Counted from the stretch's first letter, positions 17,806 to 26,050 are shown. The stretch is 41,615 nucleotides of DNA from an uncultured Mesorhizobium sp. (GCA_937958475.1 CALFXR010000064.1:1-41615); one strand, 5' to 3'. Notes: generated by a model from the letters alone, not told the origin. Program-made: numbers and translations.

Positions 17806-18267
17806 ATGGTAAAGGTAGTGAAGAGCACGATCATCGATGCCCCCGTCGAGGTGGTATGGGCGGTCCTGCGCGACTTCAACGGCCATGATCGCTGGCATCC
17901 GGCGGTCGCCGACAGCGCGATCGAGCGCAGCCTGCCGTCGGACAAGATCGGCTGCGTGCGTCGTTTCCACCTCGTCGACGGCTCCGAGCTGCGCGAGCAG
18001 CTGCTGACGCTCTCCGACATCGACATGGCGTTCAGCTACTGCCTGCTCGATACGCCGGTTCCGCTCTTCAACTACGTCGCCCATGTCAGGCTGCTGCCCG
18101 TCACCGACGGCGACCGCACCTTCTGGCACTGGGAATCGCGCTTCGATACACCCGCTGGCCGCGAGGAAGAACTCGCCCGCATGGTCGGCGGCGACATCTA
18201 CGAGGGCGGCTTCGCCGCCATCCGCGCCGAGCTCGCCTCGGCGCCGGCAATGGAGGGAGCCCGCTGA
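17806..18267 (+). CDS. SRPBCC family protein (second of a tandem pair)
   Basis: This 153-residue paralogue of the preceding protein shares DFN..RWHPA, PSDK.GCVR.F, LSD.D, LD.P.PL.NYVA and TDGDRTF in the same order; roughly half of aligned positions look identical by eye. It should have the same ligand-cavity fold. Its last ten residues, rich in Ala, extend past the partner. The stop TGA overlaps the next ATG by one base (TGATG), coupling it to the Mo-hydroxylase FAD subunit. This favours a role tied to that enzyme, possibly a heteromeric pair with its neighbour; ligand unknown. Confidence 0.88.
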   Translation: MVKVVKSTIIDAPVEVVWAVLRDFNGHDRWHPAVADSAIERSLPSDKIGCVRRFHLVDGSELREQLLTLSDIDMAFSYCLLDTPVPLFNYVAHVRLLPVTDGDRTFWHWESRFDTPAGREEELARMVGGDIYEGGFAAIRAELASAPAMEGAR

Positions 18268-19085
18268 TGCCGCTGCGCGTCGAGACCTACGACAGGATCG
18301 AGGACGCCGCCCGCGCTCTCTCGACCAACCGCAACGCCCGCGTCATCGGCGGTGGTACGCTGCTCATGCGCGGCGTCAACGCCGGCGTGCAGGGCTTCGA
18401 CACCGTCATCGTCGTGCGCGGCGGCCAGAGCCGGGAGATCCAGTCCGACGGCGCCCGCCTCGAAATCGGCGCCGGCGTCACCATGGCTTCCATCGCCGCC
18501 AATGCGGACCTCGCCTTCCTCGCCCCCGCCGCGCGCGTCGTCGGCGGGCCGGCGGTCAGGGCGGCGGCGACCGTCGGCGGCAACCTCTTCGCCCGGCCGC
18601 CCTTCGGCGAGTTGACGACGGCTCTGCTCGCGCTCGGCGCGCAGATCCACTATGTCGGCCACGGTACGCCGCAATCGATCGATGACTTCCTGCGCGAGCG
18701 CGGCCGCGATCGCACGCGCATCGTCCGCGCCGTGTCGGTGCCGCGCATCGGCGATCCGTCGGCCTTCCGCTTCGTCAAGGTGACGCGCGTGGCGCCGAAG
18801 GGCGCCGCCATCCTGTCGATCGCGGCTCACGTGCCCATGCAGGGCGGCCGCGTCACGGGCGCGCGCATCGCCGTCTCCAACATGGGGCCGACGCCGCTGC
18901 GCGCCATCGGCGCCGAGCGGGCGCTCGAAGGCCAGCCGCTTAGCGACGACACCGCCCAGCGCGCCGCCGCGGCGATGATGGAGGGGCTGTCGCCGCTCAC
19001 CGACGAACTGGCTTCGGAATGGTATCGGCGCGAAGTCGCACCGGTGCACTTGAGGCGGCTGCTGCTGCCGAACCACGGAAGGTAA
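18267..19085 (+). CDS. Molybdenum hydroxylase FAD-binding subunit (CoxM/NdhF-like)
   Basis: This 272-residue medium subunit belongs to the xanthine dehydrogenase/CO dehydrogenase family. It has the VAO-type FAD domain: GGGTLLMRG at residues 28-36 for the FAD pyrophosphate and TVGGNLFARPPFGEL near residue 105, then the CO dehydrogenase flavoprotein C-terminal domain. It would take electrons from the iron-sulphur subunit. The TIGGN-type motif is conserved, while the following aspartate of many members is replaced in PPFGEL. It is directly followed by the 2Fe-2S and Mo subunit genes. Confidence 0.9.
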   Translation: MPLRVETYDRIEDAARALSTNRNARVIGGGTLLMRGVNAGVQGFDTVIVVRGGQSREIQSDGARLEIGAGVTMASIAANADLAFLAPAARVVGGPAVRAAATVGGNLFARPPFGELTTALLALGAQIHYVGHGTPQSIDDFLRERGRDRTRIVRAVSVPRIGDPSAFRFVKVTRVAPKGAAILSIAAHVPMQGGRVTGARIAVSNMGPTPLRAIGAERALEGQPLSDDTAQRAAAAMMEGLSPLTDELASEWYRREVAPVHLRRLLLPNHGR

Positions 19086-19090
19086 CCGCG

Positions 19091-19579
19091 ATGGCGAAGA
19101 AGCCGGTCCAGTTTCGCCTCAACGGCGACGAGAAGGCGGTGTTCGCCGCGGAAGGCGAGAACCTGCTCGACGTGCTCCGCCGCGGCGTCGGCGACCTGAC
19201 GCCGAAATTCGGCTGCGGGCAGGGCACCTGCGGAGCTTGCACCGTCATCATCGACGGTGAGCCGCGGCTTTCCTGCATCACGCTCGCGGAGACGGTCGAG
19301 GGCAAGGCGGTTTCTACCGTAGCCGGCCTCGCCGACGGCGCCCGGCTGCACCCCTTGCAGGACGCGTTCATGCGTCACTTCGCTGCCCAGTGCGGCTACT
19401 GCACGCCCGGAATGCTGATGGCTGCGAAGGCGTTGCTCGACCGCAACCCGCGCCCGAGCCGCGAGGACGTCGTCGACGCCATCTCCGGCAATCTCTGCCG
19501 GTGCACCGGATACGAGGCGATCATCAACGCTATCCTCGACGCTGCCTCCGGTGCGTCCCAGAACGCAAGGCGGGTGTGA
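19091..19579 (+). CDS. Molybdenum hydroxylase 2Fe-2S subunit (CoxS-like)
   Basis: This 162-residue small subunit carries two [2Fe-2S] clusters. The plant ferredoxin-type cluster uses C42, C47, C50 and C62 (CGQGTCGAC and SC). The alpha-helical cluster uses C101, C104, C136 and C138 (CGYCTPG and CRCTGY). All eight cysteines are present and the length is normal. It passes electrons from the Mo centre to FAD. ATG 19091 lies 5 bp after the FAD-subunit stop. Confidence 0.95.
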   Translation: MAKKPVQFRLNGDEKAVFAAEGENLLDVLRRGVGDLTPKFGCGQGTCGACTVIIDGEPRLSCITLAETVEGKAVSTVAGLADGARLHPLQDAFMRHFAAQCGYCTPGMLMAAKALLDRNPRPSREDVVDAISGNLCRCTGYEAIINAILDAASGASQNARRV

Positions 19580-19580
19580 C

Positions 19581-21230
19581 ATGCCAGTAGAAATGCGCAA
19601 GGAATTCTTCGCCAACGAGCGCGATGACAACCTCAACGAAATCGGCAAGCCGACGCAGCGCCAGGATATACTCGGTCACGTCACCGGCCGTTCGCCCTTC
19701 TACGACGACCATCTGTTCGAAGGCTTGTTGCACATGCGTTGCGTGCGCAGCCCGCACCACCACGCCCGTGTCCGCTCGATCGACATCTCGCAGGCCGAGC
19801 GCATGCCCGGCGTCAAGCGCGTCATCCTGGCGCGCGACGTGCCGCGCAACCTCAACACGCTGCTGTCGCTACTCGACTTCGGCCTCGACGACGAGCCGCT
19901 GATCTCCGAGAAGAAGGTCTCATACAAGGGCGAGCCGGTCTGTGCCATCGTTGCCGAGAGCGAGCGCGCCGCGCGCGAGGCATGCGAGAAGGTGCGCGTC
20001 GACTGGGAGCCGCTGCCCGCTGTCTTCGACGTCGAGGAGGCCATCAAGCCCGGCGCGCCGTCCGTCAACGAGGCCTATCCGACGAACCTCTTCGTCTACC
20101 ACGACAAGTACGACCACCAGAAGCTGCGCTACGGGGACGTCGAGGCTGCCTTCGCCCGCGCCGACCACATCATCGAGGGCCGCTACCAGATGTCGCCGAT
20201 CGAGCAGGCGCCGATGGAGACCTGCGGCGCCATCGCCGCGCCGGAAACCAACGACCGCTTCGTCTGCTACACCTCCACCCAGGCGCTGTTCTTCTCGCTC
20301 GGCACCGCGGCGAAGCTGCTCGACGTCTCCTCGGCCCGGCTCCATTTCATCGGCGGCACGGTCGGCGGCGGCTTTGGCGGCAAGGTCGACAGCCTGCACG
20401 AGCCGATGGCCATCCTCGGCGCCATGCTCACCGGGCGGCCGTGCAAGTACATGTTCGACCGCGTCGAGGAGATGCAGGTCGGCGCGCCGCGCGGCGCCGA
20501 GCGCTGGTACCTGAAGGACGGTGTCACCCGCGACGGCCGCATCGTGGCGCGAAAATTCACCGGCTACTTCGATTCCGGCGCCTACACCCGCCTGTCGAGC
20601 TACGCCATCATCAAGGCCGTCGGCCACCTGCCGGGGCCCTACACGATCCCCAACGTCTATGCCGACGTCTACTGCGTCTACACCAACCGCACGCCGGCCA
20701 CCGCCATGCGCGGCTTCGGCATCACCGGCGTCGACTTCGCCATCGAGACGCACATGGACAAGGTGGCGCACGCGGTCGGCATGGATCCGATCGAGCTGCG
20801 CATCCTCAATTCCTACCGCGACGGCGACATGAAGGCGCACCGCCGTCTGGCGAAGAACACCGCGCTCGTCGAGTGCTGCCAGGTGGCGGCGGAGAAGGCG
20901 CACTGGCAGATCTCGGCCGCGGCGCGCCATGCGACCTCGCTCACCGGCGGCGGCGGCGAACGCGCGCAACTGCCCGCGCATACGGCGACCGACCAGCAGG
21001 GCCTGGTTCCCGGCGGCCGTACCGGCGGCTACGCCCGTTCGACCAAGCGCAAGGAGCCGGATTTCGCCGCCAGGCCGCCGCAGCCGGCCGCCCCGATGCC
21101 AGCAGCGCCCGCGCCGCAGCGCCCCGCAGCGTCCATTGAGCCCGTGCCGTCCGCACCGCCGGCTCCGCCCGTCGCCCCGCGCGCACCGGCGCGGTTCTCG
21201 TCCTCCATTTCCGGGCTGAGGAGACGCTGA
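19581..21230 (+). CDS. Molybdenum hydroxylase large subunit, N-terminal half (split CoxL/XdhB type)
   Basis: This 549-residue protein covers the first part of a molybdopterin-binding large subunit. It has the small N-terminal aldehyde oxidase domain (GKPTQRQDILGHVTGRSPFYDD), then the first Mo-cofactor domain with VGGGFGGK (261-268) and MRGFGITG (R377-G380). Homology ends near residue 440. The last 100 residues are low-complexity, rich in Pro, Ala and Arg, and are not part of the usual fold. The CO dehydrogenase loop AYRCSF is absent, so this is not a form I CO dehydrogenase. The second half is a separate gene one base downstream, in another frame, an arrangement known from nicotinate dehydrogenase NdhL/NdhM of Eubacterium barkeri. 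Confidence 0.9.
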   Translation: MPVEMRKEFFANERDDNLNEIGKPTQRQDILGHVTGRSPFYDDHLFEGLLHMRCVRSPHHHARVRSIDISQAERMPGVKRVILARDVPRNLNTLLSLLDFGLDDEPLISEKKVSYKGEPVCAIVAESERAAREACEKVRVDWEPLPAVFDVEEAIKPGAPSVNEAYPTNLFVYHDKYDHQKLRYGDVEAAFARADHIIEGRYQMSPIEQAPMETCGAIAAPETNDRFVCYTSTQALFFSLGTAAKLLDVSSARLHFIGGTVGGGFGGKVDSLHEPMAILGAMLTGRPCKYMFDRVEEMQVGAPRGAERWYLKDGVTRDGRIVARKFTGYFDSGAYTRLSSYAIIKAVGHLPGPYTIPNVYADVYCVYTNRTPATAMRGFGITGVDFAIETHMDKVAHAVGMDPIELRILNSYRDGDMKAHRRLAKNTALVECCQVAAEKAHWQISAAARHATSLTGGGGERAQLPAHTATDQQGLVPGGRTGGYARSTKRKEPDFAARPPQPAAPMPAAPAPQRPAASIEPVPSAPPAPPVAPRAPARFSSSISGLRRR

Positions 21231-21231
21231 C

Positions 21232-22254
21232 ATGGCACGCCATCGCGGCAAGGGCTTTTCCTGCATCAACTACCCGATCGGCATGAATCTCGGCGGCGAC
21301 CCGAGCCAGGCCCTTGTCCACTCCAATCCGGACGGCAAGTTCATGGTGGCGCTGTCGTCGATCGATCTCGGCCAGGGCATGAAGTCGGTGACGCGGCAGA
21401 TCGCCGCCGAGACGCTCGGCGTGCCGATCGCCGACGTCTATGTCGACACCGCCGATTCCGACACCGGCCCGCACTGCATGGGCTCGTTCGCCTCGCGCGG
21501 CACGCACCGCGTCGGCAACGCCGTCATCCAGGCCGCCCAGGAGGCGCGCGCCGTCATGCTCGAGGCCGCCGCCGAGGAGCTGGAGGTCAATGCCGCCGAC
21601 CTCGTCACCGACGGCAAGGGCAATATCCACGTGCGCGGCGCACCGTCGCGTGCCATCACCGTCGCCGCCGCCTGCGGCGCTGCCCAGTTCAAGCAGGGCC
21701 GCACCGTCTCCGGACGCGGCATCTTCTTGATCCCGCTCTCCGACGTCGATCCCGACACCGGCGAGATGACGCCGGTGTCCTGCTTCGCCCATGCCGCGAT
21801 GATCGTCGAGGTCGAGGTCGACGACGAGACCGGCGATGTCGCCGTCATCGAGATGAACAGCGCCTACGAGGTCGGCCGTGCGCTTAATCCGCGGCTGGTC
21901 GAGCAGCAGCTCGTCGGCGGCGCCTGGATGGGTATGAGCCATGCGCTCTGGGAGACGACCGAGCCCTATTATCCCGACCGCTCGCACGGACCGATCGACT
22001 TCAACACCTATCTGATGCCGGGCCCGGGCAATATCGCGCCGCACAACATCGCCATCCTCGAGCGGCCGGCGCCCGACGGTCCCTATGGCGGCAAGGGTCC
22101 GGGCGAGATGTGCGCCAACCCGGTGCTGCCGGCGGTCGCCAACGCCGTCTTCAACGCCGTCGGCGTGCGCGTCGACGAACTGCCGATAACGCCGGAGAAG
22201 GTGTTGCGCGGCATCCGCGCCCAGGGCGGCGCCCGGCCGCAGGCGCGGAGGTAG
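21232..22254 (+). CDS. Molybdenum hydroxylase large subunit, C-terminal half (split CoxL/XdhB type)
   Basis: This 340-residue protein supplies the second Mo-cofactor domain. It starts RGKGFSCINYPIGMN, where a full-length large subunit would continue, and contains SSIDLGQGMKSVTRQIAAE and GSFASRGTHRVGNAV for cofactor contacts. The KGPGEM motif places the conserved catalytic glutamate at E292. It must combine with the preceding protein to make one active site for hydroxylating a carbon next to nitrogen, an aldehyde or a similar group with water as oxygen donor. ATG 21232 lies one base after the previous stop, so equal expression is expected. Confidence 0.92.
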   Translation: MARHRGKGFSCINYPIGMNLGGDPSQALVHSNPDGKFMVALSSIDLGQGMKSVTRQIAAETLGVPIADVYVDTADSDTGPHCMGSFASRGTHRVGNAVIQAAQEARAVMLEAAAEELEVNAADLVTDGKGNIHVRGAPSRAITVAAACGAAQFKQGRTVSGRGIFLIPLSDVDPDTGEMTPVSCFAHAAMIVEVEVDDETGDVAVIEMNSAYEVGRALNPRLVEQQLVGGAWMGMSHALWETTEPYYPDRSHGPIDFNTYLMPGPGNIAPHNIAILERPAPDGPYGGKGPGEMCANPVLPAVANAVFNAVGVRVDELPITPEKVLRGIRAQGGARPQARR

Positions 22255-22263
22255 GTCTTCGCC

Positions 22264-23145
22264 ATGGCGGTCAGGCGCGCGATCATCGGCATCGACACTC
22301 CCGACGCGCTGGCGCGCGCGCTGCGCGCCGCGCAGTACCTTGCCGGCGACGAACTGGCGACCGCCGCCTATCTGGCGCTGGCGCTAGGCAAGCCGCTGCT
22401 GCTGGAAGGCGCGCCCGGCGTCGGCAAGACCGAAGCCGCCAAGGCCATCGCCGCCGTGCTCGGCCGGCAGCTCGTTCGCCTGCAGTGTTTCGAGGGTATC
22501 GACGCCTCCGCCGCCCTCTACGAATGGAACTATCCGCGCCAGATGCTGGCGATCCGCCAGTCGGGCGAGGCCCATGTCAACATCTACGGCGACGAGTATC
22601 TGATTGCCCGGCCGATGCTGGAGGCGCTGCGCCATCCGCGCGACACGGTGCTGCTCATCGACGAGATCGACCGCGCCGACCACGAGTTCGAGGCGTTTCT
22701 CCTCGAATTCCTCTCCGATTTCTCGATCTCGATCCCCGAGCGCGGCACGCTGCGCGCCGAGGAGCATCCGGTCGTCGTGCTCACTTCCAACCGCACCCGC
22801 GAGCTGCACGAGGCGCTCCGGCGGCGCTGCGTCTACCACTGGATCTCCTATCCCGACGCGGCCCGCGAGGCCGAGATCGTCATGATGCGCGCGAGCTCCG
22901 TGGCGCGCGACACCGCCGCCGCTGTGGTCCGCGCCGTCGGCGCCTTGCGCGCCGAGCCGCTGGCGAAGCCCCCCGGTGTCGCCGAGACGGTCGAGTGGGC
23001 CGAGGCCGCGACGCTGCTCCACGCCCAGGGGTCGGCCTGGCCGACCGCCTTCAAGCGTGCCATCGGCGTCGCCCTGAAGGACCAGGACGACCTCGTTTTC
23101 ATCGGCGACCGGCTCGACGACATCTTGAAGGGAGCCGCGGCGTGA
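22264..23145 (+). CDS. MoxR-family AAA+ ATPase (CoxD-like)
   Basis: This 293-residue AAA+ protein has Walker A GAPGVGKT (residues 49-56), Walker B VLLIDEIDRAD near residue 135 and sensor/arginine-finger segments (LTSNRTRELHEALRRRC). In CO dehydrogenase clusters CoxD of this family works with the VWA protein CoxE to mature the Mo-Cu centre. The next gene is such a VWA protein with a 4-nt overlap (GTGA), so the same chaperone pair is expected here. It begins 9 bp after the Mo subunit gene. Confidence 0.92.
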   Translation: MAVRRAIIGIDTPDALARALRAAQYLAGDELATAAYLALALGKPLLLEGAPGVGKTEAAKAIAAVLGRQLVRLQCFEGIDASAALYEWNYPRQMLAIRQSGEAHVNIYGDEYLIARPMLEALRHPRDTVLLIDEIDRADHEFEAFLLEFLSDFSISIPERGTLRAEEHPVVVLTSNRTRELHEALRRRCVYHWISYPDAAREAEIVMMRASSVARDTAAAVVRAVGALRAEPLAKPPGVAETVEWAEAATLLHAQGSAWPTAFKRAIGVALKDQDDLVFIGDRLDDILKGAAA

Positions 23146-24254
23146 CCGATGCGCTTCCTCCCGCCCTGTCGCCCTTCGTCGCCTTCGCCGGCGTTCTGCG
23201 CGCCAACGGCTTTTCGGTGGCGCCGGAGCAGACTCAAGGCTTCATCGCAGCCGTCGGCCTGCTCGGGCCGCGCTCGATCCGCGATGTTCACCGCGCCGCC
23301 GTCGCGCTCTTTGCTCCGCCGCCCGAGCAGCGCGAGGTCTTCGACGCGTTGTTCCGCATGGTCTTCCTCGGCCAGACCTTGGCCGCGCCGGCCACGGCCG
23401 ATCCCGACGAGGAGGAGCTTCAGGCCTTCGACGACCGCGACGGCGCCATGGAGCCGCCAGAGGCCGACGAGGAGCGCGAGGCGGGCGCCGAGGCGACCGG
23501 CGTCGAGAAGCTGACCATGCGCGTCTTCGCCGGCGTCGGCGAGAGCGAGGCGCTGCGCCGCTTCCAGCGTGTTGCTCCCCAGGCGCTCCCGCGCCGCGCC
23601 TCGCGGCGCTGGCGAGCGGCCAGGGCAGGGGCGAGCGCCGATTTCCGGCGCGCGCTCCGCGAAGCCGTGCGCCGCGACGGCGAGGTCGTGCGCCTCCCCA
23701 TGCTATCGCGGCGCCAGCGCCAGCGGCGCATCCTCTTGCTCGTCGACGTCTCCGGCTCGATGAAGTCGAGCACCGAGAGCCAGCTCCGTTTCGCTCATGC
23801 CTTGATGCGCTCGACCGAACGCCTCGAGGTGTTCACCGTCGGCACCAGGCTCACCCGCGTCACCCGGGCGCTGAAGGCGCGCAATCGCGACCAGGCGCTG
23901 GCGCTGGCCTCGACCTTGGTCGCGGACTGGGATGGCGGCACCCGGCTCGGCGACGCGCTGCAGGCCTTCCTGTCGGTACCGCGCTTCGCCTCCTTCGCCC
24001 GCGGCGCGCTGGTCGTCGTGCTCTCCGACGGTCTCGAGCGTGGCGATCCGGCGGCGCTGATCGACGCGGTGGCGCGACTGCGCCGCCTTGCCTGGGCAAT
24101 TCTCTGGCTCACCCCGCTCGCCGCCGACGCGTCGTACGTGCCGCAGACCGAGGCGTTGACGGCCATCCTGCCCGACCTCTCACGCCTCGGCAGCGCCGCC
24201 GACACGGCCAGCCTCTGCCGCGAGGTGCTCGACTTCTCCCGGAGGGCCGCATGA
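23142..24254 (+). CDS. VWA domain-containing CoxE-like protein
   Basis: This 370-residue protein has a variable acidic middle region and a C-terminal von Willebrand A domain with the MIDAS motif DVSGSM starting at D202, followed by TRLTRVTRAL and VVLSDGLERGDP. It matches the CoxE/YehP-type VWA partners of MoxR ATPases, which act in metal-cofactor insertion or enzyme activation. Start is GTG 23142, overlapping the ATPase stop; GAAGGGAG lies upstream. Its own stop overlaps the next gene's ATG (ATGA). Confidence 0.9.
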   Translation: MTDALPPALSPFVAFAGVLRANGFSVAPEQTQGFIAAVGLLGPRSIRDVHRAAVALFAPPPEQREVFDALFRMVFLGQTLAAPATADPDEEELQAFDDRDGAMEPPEADEEREAGAEATGVEKLTMRVFAGVGESEALRRFQRVAPQALPRRASRRWRAARAGASADFRRALREAVRRDGEVVRLPMLSRRQRQRRILLLVDVSGSMKSSTESQLRFAHALMRSTERLEVFTVGTRLTRVTRALKARNRDQALALASTLVADWDGGTRLGDALQAFLSVPRFASFARGALVVVLSDGLERGDPAALIDAVARLRRLAWAILWLTPLAADASYVPQTEALTAILPDLSRLGSAADTASLCREVLDFSRRAA

Positions 24255-25135
24255 TCCCGGCGATCGATGCCCATCATCACATCTGGCGGCAGACCGACCT
24301 GCCCTGGCTGCTCGGCCCGACCCAGCCGCGCATCTTCGGTCCCTACGACGCCATCAAGCGCGACTATCCGATCGAGGAATATCTTTCCGACATCGCCGGC
24401 ACCGGCGTGGTGAAGTCGGTCTACGTGCAGGCCAACTGGGCGCCCAACTGGTTCGCCGACGAGGCCGCCTGGGTTCAGGAGACCGCCGAGCGCACCGGCT
24501 GGCCGCACGGCATCGTCGGCTACTGCGACATGACGCAGAAGGACGCCCGCCGCGACCTCGACCGGCTGGCGAGATACCCCCTGATGCGCGGCGTGCGCCA
24601 GCAACTGCACTGGCACGAGAACCCGCTCTACCGCTTCGCCAGACGCCCCGACCTCGCCGCCGACCCGATCGTCCAGAAGAACGTCGCCCATCTCGCGCAA
24701 TACGGCTGGTCGTTCGACCTCCAGGTCTTCGCCCACCAGATCGATTCCGCCTGCGCCCTGGCCGAGGCCTGCCCGCACGTCACCTTCGTCCTCCAGCATG
24801 CCGGCATGCTCGAGGACCTGTCGGATGAGGGCCGCGATTCCTGGCGCAAGGCGATGAAAAAGCTCGCCCGGCACAAGAACGTCGTCTCCAAGCTCTCGGC
24901 TTTCGGGACCTTCATTCATCGCAACGATCCGGCCCACATCGCCTGGATGGTCGCCGAGACGGTCGCGATCTTCGGGCCGAAGCGCTGCCTTTACGGCTCA
25001 AACTTCCCGATCGAGAAGCTGTGGACCGACTATGCATCCCTCATTGCCGCCTTTCGCGACGCAGCAGCCCCGCTCAGCGCGGCGGCGCAGAAGGCCATCT
25101 TCCACGACACCGCCAGGCGGGTCTACCGCCTCTAG
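24251..25135 (+). CDS. Amidohydrolase family protein (COG3618-type metal-dependent hydrolase)
   Basis: This 294-residue TIM-barrel hydrolase starts IPAIDAHHHIW, the metal-binding HxH of the amidohydrolase superfamily, and continues with ADEAAWVQE, GVRQQLHWHEN and HVTFVLQHAGM. The end YGSNFPIEKLW contains the region where such enzymes carry a late catalytic residue, although the usual aspartate there reads as Asn (GSNFP). COG3618 members hydrolyse lactones or amides such as L-fuconolactone and 2-pyrone-4,6-dicarboxylate. It fits as a ring-opening step after the Mo hydroxylase. It is translationally coupled to the CoxE-like gene. Confidence 0.87.
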   Translation: MIPAIDAHHHIWRQTDLPWLLGPTQPRIFGPYDAIKRDYPIEEYLSDIAGTGVVKSVYVQANWAPNWFADEAAWVQETAERTGWPHGIVGYCDMTQKDARRDLDRLARYPLMRGVRQQLHWHENPLYRFARRPDLAADPIVQKNVAHLAQYGWSFDLQVFAHQIDSACALAEACPHVTFVLQHAGMLEDLSDEGRDSWRKAMKKLARHKNVVSKLSAFGTFIHRNDPAHIAWMVAETVAIFGPKRCLYGSNFPIEKLWTDYASLIAAFRDAAAPLSAAAQKAIFHDTARRVYRL

Positions 25136-25168
25136 CCAGCCCTTGCAGACACGGGAGGAACACGCACC

Positions 25169-26017
25169 ATGGCCCTTGAGATCAAGATCCTCGACTACGG
25201 CGATATCGAACTGGAATCGAGCTTCCTCGTTCTCGGGCGCGACTGCGGCCGCACCCGCCGCGTCCCCGTCTACGGCTTCCTCATCCTGGGCGGAAAGTAC
25301 CCGGTCGTCGTCGATACAGGCTACCGCGACAACGCCATCATGCAGTCGCTCGGCATGCGCGGCCTGCAGTTCCACGAAAACATGATCGAGAACCAACTCG
25401 CCCGCCACGGCGTCAAGATGGGCGACGTTCGCTACGTCTGCCACACCCACCTGCACATCGACCATGCCGGGAAGGACGACCACTTCCCGATGAACACGAC
25501 GGTGGTCCTGAACCGCCGCGAGCTCGAATATTCCGTCTCCGGCCTGATGCACCCGCAATATCCCAAGCCGGACATCCAGCACTTGATCGAGCGCCTGCAC
25601 ACGCCCGGCGCGATCCGGCTGGAAGACACCGAGATCACCGGCGAGATCGAGCTGATCCCGGGCGTCACGCTCGACTGGGCCGGTGCCCACACCGAGGGCT
25701 CGATGAATGTGCATGTCGAGACGGCGGAGGGCCGCGCCACGATCTGCGGCGACGTCATCTACGACTTCAACGACCAGATCGTGGAGCCTCTGCACGAGAT
25801 CCACGATCACGAACCGCGCGTCACCGGCAACCACGGCAACACCAAGCGGCAGGAAAAGGCGGCGATCAAGAAGCTGCTCAACCGCTCGAAGTTTCTCCTG
25901 CCGATACACGACAAGCCGGCCAAGATCGAGGCCGACCAAGTGGTCGGCCGCCTCGACATGGTTGTGCCGGGACCGATCGTCCAGTCGGTGCCGAGAAGAA
26001 ACTGGTTTCCGGTCTGA
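25169..26017 (+). CDS. Metallo-beta-lactamase-fold hydrolase, N-acyl homoserine lactonase-like
   Basis: This 282-residue protein has the two-metal signature HTHLHIDH (H94, H96, D98, H99), a later histidine in GAHTEGSM, a metal-bridging aspartate in ICGDVIYD and a final histidine near DHEPRVTGNHG. The layout matches AHL lactonase-type MBL enzymes, which open lactone rings. In this operon a catabolic lactone is a more likely substrate than quorum signals, though neither is proven. GGGAGGAA lies 8 nt before the ATG. It follows the amidohydrolase by 33 bp. Confidence 0.88.
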   Translation: MALEIKILDYGDIELESSFLVLGRDCGRTRRVPVYGFLILGGKYPVVVDTGYRDNAIMQSLGMRGLQFHENMIENQLARHGVKMGDVRYVCHTHLHIDHAGKDDHFPMNTTVVLNRRELEYSVSGLMHPQYPKPDIQHLIERLHTPGAIRLEDTEITGEIELIPGVTLDWAGAHTEGSMNVHVETAEGRATICGDVIYDFNDQIVEPLHEIHDHEPRVTGNHGNTKRQEKAAIKKLLNRSKFLLPIHDKPAKIEADQVVGRLDMVVPGPIVQSVPRRNWFPV

Positions 26018-26050
26018 CGAAAAAGGAAACCGGGCAGAGGGAGGAAGGGC

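Noticed and set aside
14107..18129. Very long (1340-codon) open frame antisense to the flotillin-like and SRPBCC genes
   Set aside because: It mirrors the repeat codons of the real gene, crosses three real genes, and has Leu/Asp/Gly-rich repetitive composition without a start signal or known domain. It is a shadow of GC-rich repeated DNA.
19581..22254. Split Mo subunit as a frameshift error
   Set aside because: A 100-residue low-complexity tail precedes the stop and the second half has its own ATG at the domain boundary, so one base change would not restore a normal large subunit. Re-sequencing would settle it.
18267..24254. Aerobic CO dehydrogenase (coxMSLDE)
   Set aside because: The AYRCSF active-site loop of form I CO dehydrogenase is missing and the large subunit is split.
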